Source of the DNA: Agromyces allii
GTDB taxonomy: Bacteria; Actinomycetota; Actinomycetes; Actinomycetales; Microbacteriaceae
NCBI RefSeq assembly: GCF_009749385.1
Contig: NZ_WBIN01000010.1
Span: 163,367 to 227,366, forward strand
DNA length: 64,000 nt
Direction of reading: 5' to 3'
Shown here: positions 35,541-44,497 of the stretch, piece after piece
How the letters are laid out: every line of letters begins with the position of its first letter
Position numbering within the stretch: position 1 is the first letter of the stretch
Translations under genes and position numbers: made by a program
The notes under the pieces: model-generated
What the model saw: only the letters and a program-made list of their open reading frames with translations
The model's database searches: none
What the model was told of the DNA's origin: nothing

Positions 35541-36845
35541 TCAGCGCGCGCCGACCCGCTCGGGTGCGGCGCCGACGATGCCGTCCTCGATGAGCGCGGC
35601 CACGTCGTCGTCGGTGAAGCCCAGTTCGCCCGCGAGGAGCTGCACCGTGTCGCCGCCGAGGGCCGGCGGATACCCGGGCTCCACGTCGGCGGTGTCCACG
35701 AACCTGATCGGCGTCGCGACGTTCTCGAACGAGACCTCCTCGTTCTGCACGGTCACCAGCGAACCGTCGGCGGCCGCGCGCGCATCGCCGAGCGCTTCGA
35801 GTACGTTCTTGACCGGCGCGACGGGCACCGACGCCGCGGTGAGCGCGTCGACCCACTCCGCTGCCGGCCGCTCGGCGATCCGGGCCTCGAGCAGGTCCCA
35901 GAGCTCATGCTTGTTCCGCAGCCGCGAGGCCGCGTCGACGAAGCGGGGGTCGTCGACGAGCGCGTCGAGCCCGAGCACGCGGCAGAAGTCCTCCCACATC
36001 CGCGGCGTGTTCGCCGTGACCACGAACTCGCGCCCGTCGCCGCCGCGGAACGAGCGGTACGTGGCGATGGAGTCGTGCGCTGCACCCTGGGGGCCCGGCG
36101 CCGTCTCGTTGACGCCCGCGTAGAGCGCCTGGTACGACAGCATCGCGAGCTGCCCGCGCAGCATCGACACGTCGACGATGCGTCCGAGGCCGGTCTCGGC
36201 GCGGGCGTTGAGCGCCGCCAGGATGCCGATGACCGCATAGAGCCCGGCGACGACGTCGCCGGCCGGGATGCCGAGGCGCGCAGCAGGTGAACCGGGGTGT
36301 CCGTTGAGGCTCATGACGCCGCTGAGCGCCTGCACGACCATGTCGTAGGCGGGCCGGTCGCGCCACGGGCCCTCCTGGCCGAATCCGCTGATCGAGGCCC
36401 AGACGAGCGACGGATGCTCCGCCACGACGCCCTCGGGCGCCAGGCCCAGGCGCGTGGTGACCCCTGGCCGGAAGTTCTCGATCACGACGTCGGCGCCGGC
36501 GATGAGCCGCCGCACGACCTCCTGCCCGCGCGGGGACTTGAGGTCGATCGCGATGCTCCGCTTGTTGCGGTTGTTGGCCAGGAAGTACGCGCTGTCGCCG
36601 CCGACCTCGGGCCCGGCGATCGCGCGACTCGAGTCCCCCGCGAGCGCCTCGACCTTGACGACGTCCGCGCCGAGGTCGCCGAGCAGCTGCGTCGCAGACG
36701 GCCCCGAGAGGAACGTCGTCAGGTCGATGACGCGCACGCCCTCGAGGGGCGGGCGCTGCACGCCGATGCCGGCGCCCGCACCGGCACGCGCGGTGCCGTC
36801 GCCGATCGGGTCGCCCGCGGCATCCGCCCCTCTGCCGGCGCTCAC
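35541..36845 (-). CDS. CaiB/BaiF (type III) CoA-transferase
   Basis: 434 residues. GVRVIDLTTFLSGPSATQLLGDLGADVVKVE at the start, RNKRSIAIDLKSPRGQ and the catalytic Asp in PAYDMVVQALSGVMSLNG. Moves CoA between carboxylic acids, here the probable way to activate an acid intermediate, since no acyl-CoA ligase is in the island. GTG start at 36845 overlaps the thiolase stop by 4 bases; last gene of the P450-Fd-DUF35-thiolase-CoA-transferase operon. Confidence 0.92.
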   Translation of the reverse strand: MSAGRGADAAGDPIGDGTARAGAGAGIGVQRPPLEGVRVIDLTTFLSGPSATQLLGDLGADVVKVEALAGDSSRAIAGPEVGGDSAYFLANNRNKRSIAIDLKSPRGQEVVRRLIAGADVVIENFRPGVTTRLGLAPEGVVAEHPSLVWASISGFGQEGPWRDRPAYDMVVQALSGVMSLNGHPGSPAARLGIPAGDVVAGLYAVIGILAALNARAETGLGRIVDVSMLRGQLAMLSYQALYAGVNETAPGPQGAAHDSIATYRSFRGGDGREFVVTANTPRMWEDFCRVLGLDALVDDPRFVDAASRLRNKHELWDLLEARIAERPAAEWVDALTAASVPVAPVKNVLEALGDARAAADGSLVTVQNEEVSFENVATPIRFVDTADVEPGYPPALGGDTVQLLAGELGFTDDDVAALIEDGIVGAAPERVGAR

Positions 36846-37990
36846 GCCGCCTCGAAGAGGTGCACGGTGCAGGCGCCGTGGTCGAGGCCGGCGGTGCCGC
36901 CGCCCGTGACGTGCGTCATCGCCCACCGGGCATCGTCGATCTGACGGTCGCCGGCGTTGCCCGTGAGCTGCCAGAACGCCTCGGCGATCTGCGCGACGCC
37001 GCTGGCGCCGACCGGGTGCCCCTTGGCGAGCAGGCCGCCGCTCGGGTTGACGACCACGTCGCCCCCGAAGGTCGTGCGGCCGTCGCGGATGAGGTCGATG
37101 CCGCGCCCGCGCTCGGCGAGCCCGAATGCCTCGTAGTAGACGAGCTCGGCGATCGAGAACGCGTCGTGCAGTTCGATCATGTCGAGGTCCTCTGGGCCGA
37201 TGCCCGCGGCCTCGTATGCGTCGTGCGCCGAGTGCGCGCTGATCTCGGGGTAGGTCATGTCGCGGAACCCCTCGGAGACCCGGCCCGAGTGCAGCACCGA
37301 GGCGGCGACGCGCATGCTCGACGAGATGCCGAGCCGGGCGCGCGCACGCTCGGAGGCGAGCACGACGACGGCCGCACCGTCGCCGGTGGGGCAGCACATG
37401 AGCAGCGTCAACGGGTCGGCGACCGGGCGGGCGCCGAGCACCTCCTCGACGCTCACCTCCGTGCGGAACTGCGCGAACGGGTTGAGCGCGCCGTGCCTGC
37501 GGGCCTTCACGCTGACCAGCGCGAGGTCCTCGGGGGTCGCCTCGGTCTCGTAGAGATACCGGTTGGCGCGCATGGCGTAGACGGCGGGCATGACGATGCC
37601 CTGCTTCACCTCGCGGTCCTCGGGCGAGAGGGGCAGGGTGCCTCCGCCGAACTGGGTGAGCTTCTCGACGCCGATCACGACGGCGACCTCGACGAGTCCC
37701 TGCGCGATCGCCGACCAGGCCTCGTGCACGGCGGTCGCACCGCTCGAGCAGGCGTTGTCGACGTTGACGGTCGGCACGCCGCCCAGGCCGATCTCCTTGC
37801 AGATGCGCTGGCCGGTCATCATGCCGCCGTACGAGTGACCGACGTAGACCGCGTCGACGTCGGCTTTCTCGACGCCCGCGCCGCGGAGGGCGTCGATGAG
37901 CGGGGGCACGGCGAGGCCGACGTACGACGACGAGCGGTGCTTGCCGAACGGCACCATGGCCGCGGAGATCACGTGGACGTTCTCGGTCAT
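36842..37990 (-). CDS. Thiolase-family (SCP2/Ltp-type) acyltransferase or aldolase
   Basis: 382 residues. The nucleophile segment VDNACSSGATA has Cys81; IELHDAFSIAELVYYEAFGL and GGLLAKGHPVGASGVAQIAE provide the His residues; a C-terminal Cys lies in DHGACTVHLF. This is the SCP2-thiolase subfamily, which with DUF35 partners can act as a thiolase or as a retro-aldolase that cuts beta-hydroxyacyl-CoA side chains (as in steroid Ltp2-ChsH2). The DUF35 gene lies four bases upstream in the same operon, supporting a complex. Substrate unknown. Confidence 0.9.
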   Translation of the reverse strand: MTENVHVISAAMVPFGKHRSSSYVGLAVPPLIDALRGAGVEKADVDAVYVGHSYGGMMTGQRICKEIGLGGVPTVNVDNACSSGATAVHEAWSAIAQGLVEVAVVIGVEKLTQFGGGTLPLSPEDREVKQGIVMPAVYAMRANRYLYETEATPEDLALVSVKARRHGALNPFAQFRTEVSVEEVLGARPVADPLTLLMCCPTGDGAAVVVLASERARARLGISSSMRVAASVLHSGRVSEGFRDMTYPEISAHSAHDAYEAAGIGPEDLDMIELHDAFSIAELVYYEAFGLAERGRGIDLIRDGRTTFGGDVVVNPSGGLLAKGHPVGASGVAQIAEAFWQLTGNAGDRQIDDARWAMTHVTGGGTAGLDHGACTVHLFEAA

Positions 37991-37994
37991 CGGG

Positions 37995-38489
37995 TCAGTC
38001 CTCTTCTACTTCGTCATGCGGGTTCGCGTGCAGGTTCGCGTCCGCTGCCGCAGGGGCGGATGCTGCGGGGGCGGATGCCGCGGGCCCGGCGCTCGGCGCG
38101 AAGTACCAGTCGTCGCCGTCGACGGCGAACTCGACCGCCAGGCCGGGCTGCAGCGGTTGGCCGTCTTCACGGAGGTCGGCGAGGGTGCGCACGTCGCCGG
38201 CCAGGTCGACGTAGCCGAGTGCGCGAACCCCGGCAGCGCCGACGTGCAAGCGGGTGAAGGCGTAGAGCACGCCGGTGGCCGGCAGCGCGACGCGGGTGAC
38301 GGCGGTGCCGACGCAGTCGCTGCAGACGATGCGGTCGCCGAGCATGGTGCGCCCGCAGGCGTCGCAGCGCGTGCCCACCAGTCGCGGACCCTCGTCGAAG
38401 AGGTCGACGAGGCCGTCGGCGTCGAGGTCGGGCACGGGGAGGGAGACGGACGCCTCGATGCGAGCGGCCTCGGAGGTCGTGGGGGTCAT
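37995..38489 (-). CDS. DUF35 (Zn-ribbon/OB-fold) thiolase partner
   Basis: 164 residues. Zn ribbon CDAC-x11-CSDC (about residues 43-60) followed by an OB-fold (GVLYAFTRLHVGAAGVRALGYVDLAGDVRTLADL) and an Ala/Pro-rich tail. DUF35 proteins bind and channel CoA thioesters for the neighbouring thiolase-fold enzyme. ATG overlaps the ferredoxin stop by 4 bases. Confidence 0.9.
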   Translation of the reverse strand: MTPTTSEAARIEASVSLPVPDLDADGLVDLFDEGPRLVGTRCDACGRTMLGDRIVCSDCVGTAVTRVALPATGVLYAFTRLHVGAAGVRALGYVDLAGDVRTLADLREDGQPLQPGLAVEFAVDGDDWYFAPSAGPAASAPAASAPAAADANLHANPHDEVEED

Positions 38490-38698
38490 GCCGTCGCTCC
38501 GTTCTCTGCGAGCGCCCGCGCGATGGCACGCGTCGGGCATACATCGATGGCCTGTTGGATCTGCGCCTCGGGGTCGCCGTGGTCGTCGATCACGATCGCC
38601 ACGCTGATGTCGTCGAGGTCGAAGGTCGCGGGCGCGTAGAACGTGCACTGGCCGGAGCCCATGCAGCGGTCGCGGTCGACCGTGAGGTGCTCGGACAT
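38486..38698 (-). CDS. Small three-Cys ferredoxin, P450-linked
   Basis: 70 residues with DRDRCMGSGQC and a later VCPTRAI: three cluster Cys in the C-x5-C...C-P pattern of [3Fe-4S]-type P450 ferredoxins. Its ATG overlaps the P450 stop by one base, making it the dedicated electron donor of that P450. Confidence 0.9.
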   Translation of the reverse strand: MSEHLTVDRDRCMGSGQCTFYAPATFDLDDISVAIVIDDHGDPEAQIQQAIDVCPTRAIARALAENGATA

Positions 38699-40002
38699 CA
38701 GGCCTCCACCGGGGCGGACTCGACGGCCTCGTGGCGCAGGTAGAGGTGGGTGTGACCGCGGAACTTGTAGCTGCGGATGAGATCCCACTCGCGGTTGTCG
38801 GCAGGGCCGTGGTGCCACTCGTCGATCGAGATGCTCGTGGTGCGCTCGAGGATGCGCTGGATCGTGAACACGGCCTCGGCGCGCGCGAGCGGGGCGCCGG
38901 GGCAGGTGTGGATGCCACGACCGAAGGCGAGGTGCTGGCGGGCGTTGGGCCGCTCGGCGTCGAAGCGCGACGGGTCCTCGAAGACGCGGCCGTCGCGGCC
39001 GGACGCGCCGTGCAGCAGCATCACCACGGTGCCGACGGGGAGGTCGAGACCGCCCAGCTCGGTCGGGCGCTTCGTCAGGCGGAAGGACCCCTTGATGGGC
39101 GCCTCGACCCGGAGCGTCTCCTCGATGAACTTCGGGATGAGGCTGAAGTCCTGTCGAAGGCGCTCCTGCAGTTCGGCGTCGTCGGCGATGCGCTGCATGG
39201 TGATGCCCATGAGCTGCACGGTCGTCTCCTGGCCTGCGGCGAACATGTTCGAGGCGATGCGGGCCACCTCGATGGGCTCGGGGAGCGAGCCGTCGGGGAA
39301 GGTCGCGAGCGCCATGCCGGTGAGCACGTCGTCTCGAGGTGCGAGGCGTCGCTCCTCGATGCGGGCCACGAAGTACTCGTAGAGCCGCTCGAGGCTGCTG
39401 TGGTGGTTCGCCTGGAGTTCGAGGTTGCCGAGCACGGGGCCGGGCTCGGACGCGAGCAGGTCGAGCAGCATCTGGTGGTCTTCGACCGGCACGCCGAGCA
39501 GGTCGGCGACGGCGAGGATCGTGTAGCCCTTGCAGTAGTCCCAGATGAACTCGCTCTTGCCCGTGGCCAGGATCTGGTCGAGGTAGCGGTCGGCCGTGTC
39601 CTTCAGGAACTGCTCGTTCTCCTTGAGGCGCTTCGGCGTGATGAGGCCCATGAGGATCGACCTGTGGTCGGTGTGCATGGGCGGATCGAAGGTGACGATC
39701 TGGTCGTTCTGCGCGAAGAAGGAGCGGTGCTGCTCGAGGATCTCCGAGATGTCGTCGCCGACGATCTCGAAGGGCAGGTCGACGACGGGGCCGCCGGTGC
39801 GGTTGATCGACGAGTAGACGTCGGGCTGGTGGTAGACCTGCAGGGCCTCTTCGTAGCCGGTGACGATGACCACGCCGTATTTGGGCTCCTGGAACACGGG
39901 GTGGTTCGCGAGCATGTGGTCGAAGTACGGCTCGGCCTTCGCGGCGACCTCGGGGTCGGTGAAGAAGTCGGTGTCCGCTGGGGAGATCTCGACGGTGGTC
40001 AT
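38698..40002 (-). CDS. Cytochrome P450 monooxygenase (first)
   Basis: 434 residues, a soluble bacterial P450. I-helix oxygen-binding motif FAAGQETTVQL, ExxR in FIEETLRVEAP, and the haem loop FGRGIHTCPGAPLARAE with Cys367 as thiolate ligand. Hydroxylates an unknown substrate using the co-translated ferredoxin. ATG at 40002 with AAAGGAA upstream. Directly downstream of promoter D. The operon continues into DUF35, thiolase and CoA-transferase, so the hydroxylated product probably feeds a CoA-linked cleavage. Confidence 0.95.
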   Translation of the reverse strand: MTTVEISPADTDFFTDPEVAAKAEPYFDHMLANHPVFQEPKYGVVIVTGYEEALQVYHQPDVYSSINRTGGPVVDLPFEIVGDDISEILEQHRSFFAQNDQIVTFDPPMHTDHRSILMGLITPKRLKENEQFLKDTADRYLDQILATGKSEFIWDYCKGYTILAVADLLGVPVEDHQMLLDLLASEPGPVLGNLELQANHHSSLERLYEYFVARIEERRLAPRDDVLTGMALATFPDGSLPEPIEVARIASNMFAAGQETTVQLMGITMQRIADDAELQERLRQDFSLIPKFIEETLRVEAPIKGSFRLTKRPTELGGLDLPVGTVVMLLHGASGRDGRVFEDPSRFDAERPNARQHLAFGRGIHTCPGAPLARAEAVFTIQRILERTTSISIDEWHHGPADNREWDLIRSYKFRGHTHLYLRHEAVESAPVEA

Positions 40003-40023
40003 CGTGTGGTTCCTTTTCTCATT

Positions 40024-40095
40024 CGTTCGGTATTACCGAACGTCTGTACCGTATAACGATACGAATAGCTTGGCCGGTCGCTCCGTGACTGTCAA
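40024..40095 (-). promoter_or_regulatory. Promoter D: P450-thiolase unit, with IclR-like palindrome
   Basis: Minus strand: TTGACA (40095-40090), 17 bases, CAAGCT (40072-40067), the inverted repeat CGTAT-CGTT-ATACG (40062-40049), then the perfect palindrome CGTTCGGTA-N-TACCGAACG (40024-40042), which contains GTTCGG-N5-CCGAAC. The -10 match is weak by itself but holds its place relative to the other four promoters. Confidence 0.75.
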
Positions 40096-40159
40096 GGGAT
40101 CGGCGGGCGGGAACGGGCCGCACCGGGAACGCGTCAGCGCACCGGTGCGGCCCGGCGAC

Positions 40160-41653
40160 TCACTGGAAGCGGGTCGGGGTGCCGTCGAGCAGCACGGTCT
40201 TCGACTCCAAGTACGGTGCGACGCCCTGGATGCCGCCCTCGCGGCCAACGCCCGACTGCTTGAAGCCGCCGAAGCCCATGCGGGTGTCGGTCTTGAAGCC
40301 GTTGTGGCCGACCGTTCCCGAACGCAGTCGACGGGCGACCTGGTAGGCCCGGTCGTTGTCGTTGGTGAAGACCGCGTTGTTCAGGCCGTACTGGGTGTCG
40401 TTGGCGAGCTCGATCGCGTGCTCCTCGTTCTCCGCCGGGATCACCGAGATGACCGGCCCGAAGAGCTCCTCCTGGGCGATCGTCGAACGGTTGTCGACGT
40501 TGCCGAAGACCGTCGGCTCCACGAAGTAGCCGCGGTCGAGGTGCGCGGGTCGCTTGCCGCCGGTGACGAGACGAGCGCCGTCGGCGATGCCCTGCTGGAT
40601 GTAGCCGAGCACGCTCTGCTGCTGCTTGGCCAGCGCGAGCGGGCCGAGCTGCGTCTCGGGGTCGAACGGGTCGCCGACCTTGACCGAGCCGAACGTCGAG
40701 GCGAGCGCATCGACGAACTCGTCGTGGCGGTGCTTGGACACGATGACCCGGGTGAGCGACATGCAGACCTGGCCGTTGAGCGAGCACTCCTGCTGCGAGA
40801 TCGATGCGGCGGCGGCCGAGAGGTCGTAGTCGTCGAGGAGCACCGCGGCCGACTTGCCGCCGAGTTCGAGCGTGTACCGGGCGAGACGGCCGCCCGCGGT
40901 GGCGGCGATCTGCCGACCCACCGCACTCGACCCGGTGAACGCGATCTTGTCGACGCGCGGGTCGCGCACGAGCTGCTCCGAGACGGTGCGGTGGCCGTTG
41001 ACCACGTTGAGCACACCGGCCGGCAGGCCGATCTCATGGGCGATCTCGGCGAGGATGTAGAGCTCGCCCGGAGCCTCTGGCGGCGCCTTGAGCACGATCG
41101 TGCACCCGGCGAGCAGCGCGGGGGCGATCTTGTAGGCGGCGAGCGAGAGCGGGGTGTTCCACGGCACGATGGCCCCGACGACGCCGACCGGCTCGTTCAC
41201 GACCGCGCCGAACGCGGCGAACTCGGGGGTGTCGAGGGTCTCCCACGGGTAGGTCTCGGCGAGATCCGCGTAGTACTCGAAGAGGTTGGGGACCCGCGAG
41301 ATGGAGCCGACGGCCATCCGGAACGTCGGTCCGGTCTGGCGCGTCCAGAAGGTCGCCGCCTCCTCGGAGCGGGCGCGCAGCCCGGCCGCGAGCTTGCGGA
41401 GGTACTCGGCCCGCTCGCGCGGCTCGAGGAACGGCCACGGCGAGTGGTCGAAGGCGTGGCGCGCGGCGGCGATCGCCGCGTCCATGTCCTGCGGGGTCGT
41501 CTCGGCGATGCGGTAGAAGCTCTCCTCCGTCGTCGCGTCGATGACCTCGAGGGTCGAGGCGCCTGCCGGGGCGACCCATGAGCCGTCGATGTAGAGACGG
41601 TCGGGGTGCTGCAGGCTGATGGGGGTCTCGCGGACCGTGAGCACGTCGGTCAC
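40160..41653 (-). CDS. NAD(P)-dependent aldehyde dehydrogenase
   Basis: 497 residues, the full ALDH length. NAD site IVPWNTPLSLAAYKIAPALLAGCTIVLK (about 162-189), FTGSSAVGR, catalytic Glu263 in LELGGKSA and nucleophile Cys297 in NGQVCMSLTR. Oxidises an aldehyde to an acid. Last gene of MFS-SDR-ALDH, 50 bases after the SDR; the acid could be the CoA-transferase substrate (inference). Confidence 0.94.
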   Translation of the reverse strand: MTDVLTVRETPISLQHPDRLYIDGSWVAPAGASTLEVIDATTEESFYRIAETTPQDMDAAIAAARHAFDHSPWPFLEPRERAEYLRKLAAGLRARSEEAATFWTRQTGPTFRMAVGSISRVPNLFEYYADLAETYPWETLDTPEFAAFGAVVNEPVGVVGAIVPWNTPLSLAAYKIAPALLAGCTIVLKAPPEAPGELYILAEIAHEIGLPAGVLNVVNGHRTVSEQLVRDPRVDKIAFTGSSAVGRQIAATAGGRLARYTLELGGKSAAVLLDDYDLSAAAASISQQECSLNGQVCMSLTRVIVSKHRHDEFVDALASTFGSVKVGDPFDPETQLGPLALAKQQQSVLGYIQQGIADGARLVTGGKRPAHLDRGYFVEPTVFGNVDNRSTIAQEELFGPVISVIPAENEEHAIELANDTQYGLNNAVFTNDNDRAYQVARRLRSGTVGHNGFKTDTRMGFGGFKQSGVGREGGIQGVAPYLESKTVLLDGTPTRFQ

Positions 41654-41703
41654 GTCGCTCTCCTTCTGTTCGTTTCGATCGGTTGGTGGGATTGCGTGAT
41701 GCG

Positions 41704-42579
41704 TCAGGCGGCCTGGCGCGACATGACGCCGCGCAGGGTCCAGCTCAGGCGGTCGGGCGCGAGCCCGGCGAGTTCGAGCGAGTTCATGCCGTAGTCGACC
41801 GAGAGATGCAGGCCGGAGACGTAACTCGCGAGGTCGCTGCCGAGGAACGCGAGCACCTTGGCCATGTCGGCCGACTCGGCGAGGCGGCCGGCCGGGCCGA
41901 CCTCGGCCTCGACCTTGTCCTGCCCGCCCTTCATCTCGGCGAACTCCGAGAGCATGCCCGACACGGTCATGGCGGGCAGCACGGCGTTGATGCGGATCTT
42001 GCGGAGGTCCGCGAGCGGGGAGACCTGCTCGGCGACCCAGAGATTCAGCGCGCGCTTCGACACGATGTAGCCGAGCGAACCGGGCACCGTGCCGAACTCG
42101 GCCTCGAACTCCTGCGTGATGCGCACGAGGTCGTCCCAGTCGCCGCCGCGCACGAACGGCACGAGCTCCTCGCGCACCGCCGGGTTCTCCCAGCGCAGTC
42201 CGCCGTTCGACGTCACGAACGTGATCGACCCGTGGTCGACGACGCGGTCGACCAGGTATGCGTCGGTGACGTACTTGTTCGCGATGAAGTTCACGGTCAG
42301 CGTCTCGAGGAACGTGTTGTGCACGCCCGAGATGCCGGCGACGCCGAAGAAGGCGTCGATCCGCGCCGGGATCTCCGCGAACGCGGCGTCGATCGACGCT
42401 CGCTCGCCGAGGTTCGCGATGATCGACTTGGCGATGCCCGGAACGGGCGGCTCGACGCGGTCGAGGGCGTACACGTTCGCGCCGAGGTCGACGAGGATCT
42501 CGGTGAGCGCCCGGCCCATGCCTGATGCCGCGCCGGTGACGACGACGGTCTTGCCGGTGTATCCGAAGTGATCGGTCAT
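41704..42579 (-). CDS. SDR-family oxidoreductase, 3-alpha-hydroxysteroid-dehydrogenase-like
   Basis: 291 residues. VVVTGAASGMGRALTEILVDLGANVYALDR at the start, GVAGISG in place of the usual NNAG, and YIVSKRALNLWVAEQ with catalytic Tyr/Lys. The GVAG variant and the long insert before the catalytic Tyr are typical of the 3-alpha-HSD/carbonyl-reductase subfamily that acts on cyclic alcohols and ketones. Between MFS and ALDH in one operon. Confidence 0.87.
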   Translation of the reverse strand: MTDHFGYTGKTVVVTGAASGMGRALTEILVDLGANVYALDRVEPPVPGIAKSIIANLGERASIDAAFAEIPARIDAFFGVAGISGVHNTFLETLTVNFIANKYVTDAYLVDRVVDHGSITFVTSNGGLRWENPAVREELVPFVRGGDWDDLVRITQEFEAEFGTVPGSLGYIVSKRALNLWVAEQVSPLADLRKIRINAVLPAMTVSGMLSEFAEMKGGQDKVEAEVGPAGRLAESADMAKVLAFLGSDLASYVSGLHLSVDYGMNSLELAGLAPDRLSWTLRGVMSRQAA

Positions 42580-42681
42580 GTGCAGTGCTCCTTGCTGATG
42601 AATTCGAGAGGTTCTCGGTCGATGCCGAGATCGGTCGGGTGACGGATGTCGCTCAGGTGGCGGATGTGGGAGCGCAGGCGC

Positions 42682-44160
42682 TCAGTGCGCGACCGCGACG
42701 ACCACGTCGTCGCTGTTCGCCGAGTCCGCCGAGCCTGCTGCGCCGGACTTGGGCGTGCGCAGCTGGGTCGCGACGACGAGCGCTGCGAGCGAGAGCACCG
42801 CAACCACCGCGAACACGGCGATGTAGCCGGCCTCCGACGAGAAGTGGGCGCCCGGGAGGATGAAGGCGGCCATGATCGAAGTGCTCAGCGAGGTGCCGAC
42901 GCCCGTGAAGGCGGTCTGCACGACCGTGTACATGCCGGTGGCCTCGCTCGTGTTCTTCGCCGGGGCGCTCTCGACGACGAGCATCGGCAGGGCCGAGAGC
43001 ACGAACGCGGTCGAGACGGTCAGCACGACCTGGCTGACGACGAATGCCGGGAACGAGTGCCAGACCGCCGCGCCGAGCGCCGTGAGGACCGCGGCGATGA
43101 TGCCGGCGGAGGCGCCGATCATGAGCGAGATGCGGGCGCGACCGTTGCGGGCGATGCGACCGCTGAGCGGCGAGAGCGCGAAGCCGAACAGGCCGATCAC
43201 GAACGACACCGCGCCTGCGGCGGCCGCGGCCATGCCGAATCCGACCGGCGCCTCCGTCGGGTACTGCATGATGAGCTGGCCGAGGTAGCCCGACATGCCG
43301 AGCGGCATTCCGAGCAGCGCGGCGGCGAGCATCGTGAGGCCGAGGTTGCGCTGGGCGAACAGGCGCACGTTGACCATGGGGGTCGGGTGGCGGAGCTCCC
43401 AGACGTACCAGCCGACGAGCACGGCGATGCCGAGCACGATGCAGCCGAGCACGATGGGCGAGAACCAGCCGAGACCGTGCGCCGCGTTGATGCCGAAGAG
43501 CACGAGCGCCAGGCCGGGAGCGAAGAGGATGCCGCCGAGCCAGTCGATGCGATCACGCGGACCGACGGGCGTCTCCGCTCGGAGGAAGAGCGCACCGACG
43601 ACGGTGACGACGGCCATGCCGATCGCGACGGCGAAGATCGAACGCCAGCCGAACGCGTCGAGGATGTTGCCGGCGATGATGTTGCCGGCCGCGCCGGCGA
43701 GCATGGCGGTGCCGGCGACGAGCGAGACGGCGGTCGTGAGGTGCTTCGACGCGACGGCGTCGCGGATGATGCCGAAGCAGAGCGGCAGCAGGCCGCCGGC
43801 GAGACCCTGCACGGCGCGGCCGAGGATCACGCCCTGGATGTCGTTGGACACGAGGCTGATCACCGATCCGGCGATCGAGGCGACGAGCAGGATGATCAGC
43901 ACGCGCTTGCGACCGAAGATGTCGCCGAGGCGTCCGCTGATTGCGGCGGATGCCGCGCCGACGAGCAGGAAGCCCGTCAGCACCCAGCTGACGGCGCTCT
44001 CGGTGCTGTCGAACTCGGTGATCAGGCTCGGCAGCGCCGTGTACATCATCGTCGACTCGAACGAGCTGACGACGGCGACGAGCATGAGCACCGCGATGAC
44101 GAAGGCGAGCGGGCGGCGGCGGGAGGCGGCTGCCGGTTCGGTCGTCTGGGTTGAGGTCAT
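42682..44160 (-). CDS. MFS transporter (EmrB/QacA-like)
   Basis: 492 residues with 12-14 predicted membrane helices. The N-terminal half has LIVLMLVAVVSSFESTMMYTALPSLITEF-like sequence, SAVSWVLTGFLLVGAASAAISGRLGDIFGRKRVLI (motif A) and VQGLAGGLLPLCFGIIRD (motif C-like). Drug/proton antiporter family, here probably for substrate or toxic-intermediate transport. First gene of MFS-SDR-ALDH, about 190 bases downstream of the predicted start of promoter C. ATG at 44160. Confidence 0.9.
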   Translation of the reverse strand: MTSTQTTEPAAASRRRPLAFVIAVLMLVAVVSSFESTMMYTALPSLITEFDSTESAVSWVLTGFLLVGAASAAISGRLGDIFGRKRVLIILLVASIAGSVISLVSNDIQGVILGRAVQGLAGGLLPLCFGIIRDAVASKHLTTAVSLVAGTAMLAGAAGNIIAGNILDAFGWRSIFAVAIGMAVVTVVGALFLRAETPVGPRDRIDWLGGILFAPGLALVLFGINAAHGLGWFSPIVLGCIVLGIAVLVGWYVWELRHPTPMVNVRLFAQRNLGLTMLAAALLGMPLGMSGYLGQLIMQYPTEAPVGFGMAAAAAGAVSFVIGLFGFALSPLSGRIARNGRARISLMIGASAGIIAAVLTALGAAVWHSFPAFVVSQVVLTVSTAFVLSALPMLVVESAPAKNTSEATGMYTVVQTAFTGVGTSLSTSIMAAFILPGAHFSSEAGYIAVFAVVAVLSLAALVVATQLRTPKSGAAGSADSANSDDVVVAVAH

Positions 44161-44270
44161 TTCCACTCTCCACATTGAGGGTCGGATGCGCCGACGAGGC
44201 GTTCGAGACGATTCGGGAATCCGGGGCTCTCACCCGGCCTTCACCGTGGCCGTGGGTTGGGGCGAACGCG

Positions 44271-44294
44271 AGCGACGGCGCCTGCGCCGTCGCT
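44271..44294 (-). other. Hairpin in the MFS leader
   Basis: AGCGACGGCGC-CT-GCGCCGTCGCT: perfect 11-base arms in the roughly 190-base leader expected from promoter C. No T-run follows, so it is more likely an mRNA structure than a terminator. Confidence 0.5.
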
Positions 44295-44320
44295 TGAGGC
44301 GGCATCGTTGCCCTGCTATC

Positions 44321-44388
44321 GTTCGGTTGAAAAGAACGGCTGATCTCTACAACAGAACTAGTGTGCGACAAGACTTCCCTCGTGTCAA
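44321..44388 (-). promoter_or_regulatory. Promoter C: MFS-SDR-ALDH unit, with IclR-like site
   Basis: Minus strand: TTGACA (44388-44383), 17 bases, CACACT (44365-44360), a CAACAGAAC half-site (44350-44358), then GTTCGG-TTGAA-AAGAAC (44321-44337, read on the plus strand). The layout matches promoters A, B, D and E. Confidence 0.72.
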
Positions 44389-44410
44389 CGCGGATGGCGG
44401 AAGTCATTTT

Positions 44411-44426
44411 TGAGCGCCTGCGCTCA
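44411..44426. repeat. Short inverted repeat upstream of promoter C
   Basis: TGAGCGC-CT-GCGCTCA, 23 bases upstream of the -35 of promoter C. It could be a second operator or a weak terminator for the minus-strand ferredoxin transcript. With promoter C, the leader hairpin and the terminator at 44446-44480, it accounts for the 44161-44497 gap. Confidence 0.4.
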
Positions 44427-44445
44427 TTAATGGCACTCCGATGAC

Positions 44446-44480
44446 GAAGGGCCCGACGAGCATCGCTCGTCGGGCCCTTC
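44446..44480. terminator. Terminator of the divergent ferredoxin
   Basis: GAAGGGCCCGACGAGC and its perfect 16-base complement around ATC, just beyond the ferredoxin stop (44498) on the minus strand. Confidence 0.88.
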
Positions 44481-44497
44481 GCGTCGATCCGGCAGGA

